Source: Glebionis coronaria
Lineage: Eukaryota > Streptophyta > Magnoliopsida > Asterales > Asteraceae
Reading direction: 5' to 3'
Length of the DNA stretch: 64,000 nucleotides
NCBI GenBank assembly: GCA_025667525.1
Contig: CM046878.1
Span: 574,534,868-574,598,867 of the forward strand
The number at the start of each line of letters is the position of its first letter. Position 1 is the stretch's first letter. The translations under genes and the position numbers were made by a program. Of this stretch, positions 57,668-64,000 are shown piece after piece. The notes below the pieces were generated by a model that was not told where the DNA came from, ran no database searches, and saw only the letters and a list, made by a program, of their open reading frames with translations.

Positions 57668-59192
57668 GAAGAATGGGAGGTGAGCAAAGAAGATTCTTTT
57701 TGGGTGTTTTGTGAATTTTCAATTTTTTTTTTGTGTTTTTGATTGTTTTTAATTTTTTTGGATTTTGGTGTATCTTCGTAGACAACAATCTACCAAATCT
57801 CTCCTCGAATCAAACTCTTGATTAAAGAAGCCTCAAAAGAATGAAAACGATCACGTGGAGTGAACGCCTTCGAATGAATTTAGAACTTTTGGTGAAAACC
57901 AAATTGTTCAAGAGGGTTTAATCACAAAGAAAACCAAGCAAATACATTATATGAAATAATACTTTGGGCGGCAAAACCCTCGATTAGCCTTCAATCTCAA
58001 AATACTCACAAGCAAGCGGGGAAACGAGGCGGCGCGAAGCACTTAAGAGCCTTTTTCCTTAGGGTATATTTTATAATACCCGCCTTATACCCACCTTATT
58101 GTTTGTATTTTTCAAAATCGAGCTTCACGAAAGTATTTATCTATTTTTTCCTTTTTCTTTTTGTTTGAGATTCGAATACAATAATTAGGAGATCAAATCC
58201 CAATTAAGGTTGTGTTTTCACACTTTTGGAGATATTTTGTATTGATTGTGATACTTAATACAATATAGTAATAATAATTTCACAAGAAAAACCAAAAAAA
58301 CCGATAATACGTATTAGTAGATTTCTAATAATAATTTCACAATGGCCTCTCCAAAACCCTCGGTGGGTGCTCGAAGCAACTCCATCATAGTGCGATTAGC
58401 CATGACGACTTCTTGTTCTACAATAGGTTCAACAATTGGAGTTTGTTCTTCAATCAACGTCTCTTGATTTTCTTGCTTTTGAAGACGTTTACGAGCTCGT
58501 TTTGCTTGATTACGAGTGATCATAAACTTCACGAAGAATGGGAGGTGAGCAAAGAAGATTCTTTTTGGGTGTTTTGTGAATTTTCAATTTTTTTTTGTGT
58601 TTTTGATTGTTTTTAATTTTTTTGGATTTTGGTGTATCTTCGTAGACAACAATCTACCAAATCTCTCCTCGAATCAAACTCTTGATTAAAGGAGCCTCAA
58701 AAGAATGAAAACGATCACGTGGAGTGAACGCCTTCGAATGACTTTAGAACTTTTGGTGAAAACCAAATTGTTCAAGAGGGTTTAATCACAAAGATAACCA
58801 AGCAAATACATTATACGTAATAATACTTTGGGCGGCAAAACCCTCGATTAGCCTTCAATCTCAAAATACTCACAAGCAAGCGGGGAAACGAGGCGGCGCA
58901 AAGCACTTAAGAGCCTTTTTCCTTAGGGTATATTTTATAATACCCGCCTTATACCCACCTTATTGTTTGTATTTTTCAAAATCGAGCGTCGCGAAAGTAT
59001 TTATATATTTTTGCCTTTTTCTTTTTGTTTGAGATTCGAATACAATAATTAGGAGATCAAATCCCAATTAAGGTTGTGTTTTCACACTTTTGGAGATATT
59101 TTGTATTGATTGTGATACTTAATACAATATAGTAATAATAATTTCACAAGAAAAACCAAAAAAAACCGATAATACGTATTAGTAGATTTCTA
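57475..59192 (-). repeat. 865-bp tandem duplication of the leader and gag start of C
   Basis: The block 57475-58327 recurs at 58340-59192 with a few substitutions. Each copy has the leader and the first roughly 63 gag codons. The outer copy (58314-58532) is a 72-codon truncated gag that runs into A/T-rich sequence and stops. The junction reads TTCTAATAATAATTTCACAA; TTTCACAA also occurs in the leader near 58275. Confidence 0.92.
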
Positions 59193-59256
59193 CTAATACG
59201 AATACTATTTATGGTTAATATTAAAAACAACAAGACAAATTAATCACGACACACCT

Positions 59257-59273
59257 CCCCGGCAGCGGCGCCA
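59257..59273 (-). other. Primer binding site of element C (tRNA-Asp type)
   Basis: TGGCGCCGCTGCCGGGG on the - strand, four bases after the 5' LTR. It differs at one base from the Athila site TGGCGCCGTTGCCGGGG. Element B has the same variant. Confidence 0.8.
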
Positions 59274-59277
59274 AAAA

Positions 59278-62200
59278 TGGTTGTGGTAAAATACAACCTT
59301 TTAGGAAAAAGGCGTAAAAGCGGTAAGTATTAAGTGATGATTTAGGAAAATCAAACACTAATGACCCAATGAAGTTCGTTTCCCAAGGAGGTATATGTGT
59401 GTGACTAAAATGTATCAAGATATGAGATTAATAATCGATAGAAGGGGATGAGAAAAGAGAATGACGAAGACGTGAAATTGATTACTACAACGACTAAACG
59501 TAAAACCGTAAAATGAGCAAAAATAAAAAATAATTCTATAAATTCCCAAAAATTTACGAAAAATTAAAATAAATAAACTAAGAGTTTACCAATGATCAAA
59601 ACTTTTTCAAACCTTTTAATTAATTAAATATTAATTTTTAAATGCTAATTAAAGCCCTAAAAATCAAATTAATTATCAAAAAGCCCAAATAAAGATTTTT
59701 CAATTGGTAAACCTCTAAAATGACCTAAAAAGATTAAAAACTATTTTTATAAATATTTAAACTAAGAAAAACTATTTAAAATGATTTAAAAACTATTAAA
59801 ACTTAAAATAATTATAAGAATTAATCTAAAGATGATAAAATTAATCTAAGAGTTGCAAAATTCCTATTTTAATGTATTTAAGCTAAGAAAAATATAAAAA
59901 GTGCAAAAATGTGAAATTTGAAATTTAAGAATAAAATAATATTAAAATAATATTAAAAATCCAAAAATTATAAAAAATTCTAGAAACTTGAAAACTAGTT
60001 TATTTTAACCTAAATAATTAGAAAATGAAAGTGAAATTACCAAAATACCCCTATTGGGCCCTCAAATGGGCCAAAAGCAAATTCAGTCAACCTTAATGGG
60101 CTTTTTAGCCCAAAAAGTCAAAATAAGCCCAAATGATTTGGAAAACCCCTATCTGACTCAAAATTCAATTCAAAACACAAAACTCTGAAGGCCCAAAGCT
60201 GAAAATGAGCTTATCACAGCTTAATGAACACACAGCTTATTCTTATTGGGCCAATAAGCCCATTAAGCAATAAGCCAATGCCATAAGCTCTAATTAGACA
60301 CACAACCTTCTTTTGGGATACTAAAGAGATCTGTAAAAAGAGATTTTGAAAAAGCACACTCAATAAGCCAGAAATAAGCAAAGACCAATTCTACAAAACG
60401 ACAAAATAGTCGGGTTAGAGTTCTAGGGCGTTTTAGAAGCTCTGGTTTGTTGCAAAAGCTCACAAATAGCTTAACTAAGAATAATCAATCAAGAAAATCA
60501 CAAAAAGCCAAGTAGAATAATCTTGTAAGAACCAATAAGCTGGCTGAAAAAGCCAAATAAGCTAGTTTTCTAGCAAAAGCTTAACCAAAAGACTTGTAAC
60601 CTTCCAGACTTGTTATTAAGCTAAGAAAAATGATTTCTATTACAAAAGCCAAGTTGTTGCATGTGCCAATAAGCAGTACTCAAAAATAAGCAAATATGTG
60701 CTTATTTGACCAAAAGTCAAAGTGCTCCAAAGTTCACCAAATGATCAGGGATGGTATATGGGCTTGTTATAAGAAATTTTTGTGAAGGACTCAAGGAGGA
60801 GGCCTTGTGAATCAAGAGGTCAGTTGACCTATTGATGACATATTTTGGCAATAAGGGCTTAATAAGCCAGTTAGCTTATAAGCCAGATTCAAAGCACACC
60901 AAATAGCAAAATCCAATCACAAGCAGCACATAAACAAGTTCCAAACAACAAAATCACAAGGCATACACTAGGATAACAATTGCAAGCACAAAATGAGGTG
61001 GTCACTTTGCTGATGCAAATGACCACTTCAGCCAACTTTGATAAGCTATAGCACACTCAATAAGCCACCAAATTCAACAACCAGATAACCAATAGATAGC
61101 TTATCACCTAAACTATTCCCAACCCTGATTTCAGCCCTTAGATCCAACTAACAAAGAAGTTATTGGATCTGATGTGTTTGACCAATTCCAAAACACTTTT
61201 TATCAGATTTTTGCAAAACTTGAAATCCCTTTTCCAAACTTTCAGAAACTTAACCAATGACTAAAACTTATATATTATGACTTGTTTAGACTTCCCAAAC
61301 CCTAAGAACCAAGGTCACAAGGCCACAAGGCCTTATGAACCAGTAATCCTAAATAATCCTTTATTAAGCACTTTTCAAACAAACTTCTTAATCCTTCACA
61401 CAACCTACTAATTTTATAGATCAAATAGCTACACTAGGTGACAACTAACAGATTGCAACCATAAAACACAAACCACAAACACAAAATCACCAAATCACAT
61501 ACCAAATCATAAAACAGACAAGATCATATGATTTTTTAGAGGAAACTTAACAAGAGCTTATACTTGTCCTCCACAACATCCTAGGAGGACCAGCAATGCT
61601 CCTTGGACCTTGTTCAACAACTAGAACAAGACCAAGGTACTTCAACAAGAAAGATGGATGACTGCCTTGGTTGATGTTTCAAAGCAGAAACTCAAGGGCT
61701 TGATTTCTTCAACACAATGAACAAACAGCCCAACCAAAGGCTCCAATCCCTTCACAAGCTTGGTGTCAACAAGCTTGTAGGAGCTTATAGCTTTTAGTTA
61801 AGGATTAGTACAACAAAAATAGCAAAATCAGAAACCCCTTTTCAAGCTTTTTTCAAACTTGAAAACCTTACCAAACATAAACGTCCTTGAACCAAATAAT
61901 TCAAGCACACTTATAACATCAAATGGAACTCAGAATTACCCTTAAACAACACCAACTTTCAAAAACATAAAAAGGAATTACAATTTTCTCAAAATATCAA
62001 CTTTTATAAATATCAAAAAGGAATTACAATGTTTAAAAGGTAGAACTAGAACAAAGGCCTCACCACAGGTTGCAGGTTCTTTTATAGAGTACAAGGGATG
62101 ATTCTAGAATGCTGAAATACAAGAAACCCTATCCTAGAATTCCCAAATTTGTCCTTGAGTGCAATGAGTTGTTTAGCTGTCCAAATGCATCCTATACGTT

Positions 62201-63141
62201 CATTTTAGCTTTGTGATCAAGCAAAGAGTGTCAGCTGTTGATTTGGACACGTGGCATTCCTTGGAGGTTAAGTTGGCTTGTGATTGGTGGACGGCTAAAT
62301 GGGGTGGGGTCCTTGAGTGGAGTGGTGTGAGGTTACATGTGTGGGATGTAATCGTGCTAGGGTGAATTAAGTTTTGGTTAAAGTAATTGGGAAAAACCCT
62401 TTGGCAGTAAAAAGTAAAATCTGGGTTCATGGGGTGAATAGTGGTTCCCTTTGATCCGTTTTTGGTGGAGTGGAGTTGTGTTTGGCGCATTTCTTTTTTA
62501 AATGTTTCAAATGCCCAACTTTGGTCCTTGTGTTTTGGGAAAGATGGTAAAACATGTTTTCAGCCAACAAACTTGATTTCCTTTGTTATTCAACTTTCAG
62601 ACTTTACACTTTTGGCACAAAACTTTTCCAAAAGTGTTTCAAGGGTTGTTTTTGCCACTTTTGCATATTTGAAGGACTGATTTTGGACATTCTTGATCTT
62701 CAAAGGTCTTCATTGTATCTTTGACTTCATGAGGGACCATATTTGACAAATTAGAATTGATGAGGGACTAATCTTGCCATTTCTTCAAAGTTGAAGGACC
62801 ATTTTGTAATTTTGACAAAGTTAAGGGACCAAACTTGTAATTATGAATATACAAGGGTTTTAAGTGTTAATTCTTCATATTTTGAGGATCAATCTTGTAC
62901 ATATTCAAGTCTTCAAGGGTTAGTCTTGGATAATTCATGAACTAGGGACCGGTTCTTTGTACGGCTTCGTTTCTCGTGTCCGTTTTTCCTTGTTTCTTGT
63001 GATCTTTTGTCTTTTTCATGATATCCATACCTAAAACACACAAGTAAACAAATACAAGCATATATATGGTAATTTATGACATTTTAATGCATTTAAAACC
63101 CGAAAAGAACGATGAGATCATGTATAAATGCCATCTCATCA
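59278..63141 (-). repeat. Right (5') LTR of element C
   Basis: Partner LTR; transcription would start within it and run leftward. It begins (- strand) TGATGAGATGGCATTTATAC at 63141 and ends at 59278, four bases before the primer site. It contains many AAGCTTAT/ATAAGC-type motifs between about 60180 and 61100. Confidence 0.93.
62080..62086 (-). promoter_or_regulatory. Possible TATA box in the 5' LTR of C
   Basis: TATAAAA on the - strand (context ACTCTATAAAAGAACC), about 1.05 kb into the LTR. The same motif is kept in the left LTR at 48768-48774. Confidence 0.4.
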
Positions 63142-63146
63142 GATAT

Positions 63147-64000
63147 CCAGTATAAGACAAACAATAATCCATTGTTCCTTTCAAATACTTCAGTACTCTC
63201 TGAATTGCTTGCCAATGTTGAGTACTAGAATTACTAGTGTACCTACTCAGTTTACCCACATCAAATGCAATGGCAGGCCTAGTACTAGTCATGGCATACA
63301 TCTAGCAACAAATAACCCTAGAGTACTCAAGCTGGGAGACAGCCTGACCATTGTTAGGCATCAGTTTCTCACTTTTATCCATTGGTTTACTCACTAGAGT
63401 ACAATCAAAGTGATTGAATTTCTTCAGCACCTTCTCAATGTAATGAGACTAAGAAATCACAATACCATCACTTATATGTTTGATCCTTATGCCAAGGATA
63501 ACATCAGCCTCCCCCATGTCTTTCATGGAGAACATTGATGACAAATATTCCTTTGTCTGATCAACCTTAGCTTGGTCAGTACCAAAGATTAACATGTCAT
63601 CAACATATAGGCGAATGATGACTCCTTTACTAGATTCATCAAATTTGTTATATACACATTTGTCAGCTTGGTTAAGTGAATAACCATTAGACAAAACCAC
63701 TTCATCAAATTTCTGGTGCCATTGCTTAGGTACCTGCTTCGGTCCATACAAGGACTTAATCAGTTTACACACCTTGCCTTCATGACCAGGCATGATGAAA
63801 CCAAGAGGTTGGTTCATATAAACCTCCTCATCCAAATCACCATTCAAGAATGTTGTCTTCACATCCATCTGATGAATAATCAGATTGTGTATACTTGCTA
63901 GAGCAATCAGCATTCTTATAGTACTGATACGTGCTACTGGAGCATAGGTATCAAAATAGTCTATCCCTGCCTTTTGTTTAAAGCCCTGAATGACTAGCCT
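63147..64000 (-). pseudogene. pol: Copia D reverse transcriptase and start of RNase H (runs off window)
   Basis: Enters from the right edge with RLVIQGFKQKAGIDY, then MDVKTTFLNGDLDEEVYMNQ, KLIKSLYGPKQVPKQWH and the catalytic YVDDMLIFG (63600-63626). After TAG at 63449-63451 and another at 63302-63304 it continues through MYAMTSTRPAIAFDVGKLSR and LKYLKGT to the insertion point at 63146. Gag, integrase and the 5' LTR lie beyond 64000. Confidence 0.88.

Larger units (their letters stand above)
45966..63141 (-). mobile_element. Athila-like Ty3/gypsy retrotransposon C, 17.2 kb
   Basis: LTRs of 3864 bp at 45966-49829 and 59278-63141, in - orientation beginning TGATGAG and ending ACAACCA. The target GATAT is duplicated (45961-45965, 63142-63146). 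The tRNA-Asp-type primer site is at 59257-59273. Coding order gag, protease, RT, RNase H, integrase is the gypsy order. Very long LTRs and the primer type fit the Athila/Tat branch. No env-like ORF is visible in the 2.2-kb non-coding 3' interior. By eye the LTRs differ at clearly more sites than those of B, so C is older. Confidence 0.92.

Overview
This is nuclear DNA of a flowering plant. It is low in GC and almost filled with nested transposable elements. The retroelement families are an Athila-like Ty3/gypsy element with a tRNA-Asp-type primer site, its gag-like non-autonomous relative, and a copia element with an extra ORF after the polymerase. They look most like families I recall from Asteraceae genomes (Tanacetum/Artemisia/lettuce type). 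That placement is recollection plus inference, not a database result.

Layout. 1-17566: Ty1/copia element A (+ strand, 5' LTR outside the window): gag, protease, integrase, RT, then an additional ORF (aORF) and the 3' LTR. Its aORF is split by element B (8062-15254, - strand), a non-autonomous gypsy-like element with two 1674-bp LTRs, a 5-bp target duplication (AGTTG) and a zinc-motif ORF in place of pol. 17567-21450: pieces of two more copia-type elements (F, an LTR on +; E, a decayed gag with primer site and 5' LTR on -). 22440-23953: a decayed Myb/SANT-type protein of the kind that accompanies Harbinger elements. 24561-26643: the only convincing host gene, a two-exon DC1 (C1-like zinc finger) protein of 662 residues, with TATA box and polyadenylation signal.

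28005-44614: a hAT-type MITE (about 400 bp) split by a 16.2-kb CACTA (En/Spm) transposon (28136-44342; CACTA ends, CGA target duplication). The CACTA carries a tnpA-like gene and a tnp2 gene, both on - and both broken, and a small GRF-type zinc-finger gene on +. It also holds a near-exact 3.5-kb tandem duplication containing a roughly 40-unit minisatellite with a 41-bp period. A 27-bp palindrome (half-site CCTAGGGACGAC) recurs at both ends and also inside, upstream of the tnp2 region and of the GRF gene. Tandem E2F-like sites lie just upstream of the GRF gene.

45470-64000: copia element D (- strand) is cut inside RNase H by element C (45966-63141), a 17.2-kb Athila-like gypsy element with 3864-bp LTRs and a GATAT target duplication. 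C encodes gag and pol in one reading frame with three stops. An 865-bp block covering its leader and gag start is tandemly duplicated.

Insertion order: A before B, D before C, and the hAT MITE before the CACTA. By eye the LTR pair of B differs at fewer sites than that of C, so B is probably the younger. The most notable parts are the regulatory architecture of the CACTA (terminal and promoter-proximal palindromes, a very large cruciform, E2F sites, a long inverted repeat before tnp2) and a stem-loop/G-tract module shared by B and C.
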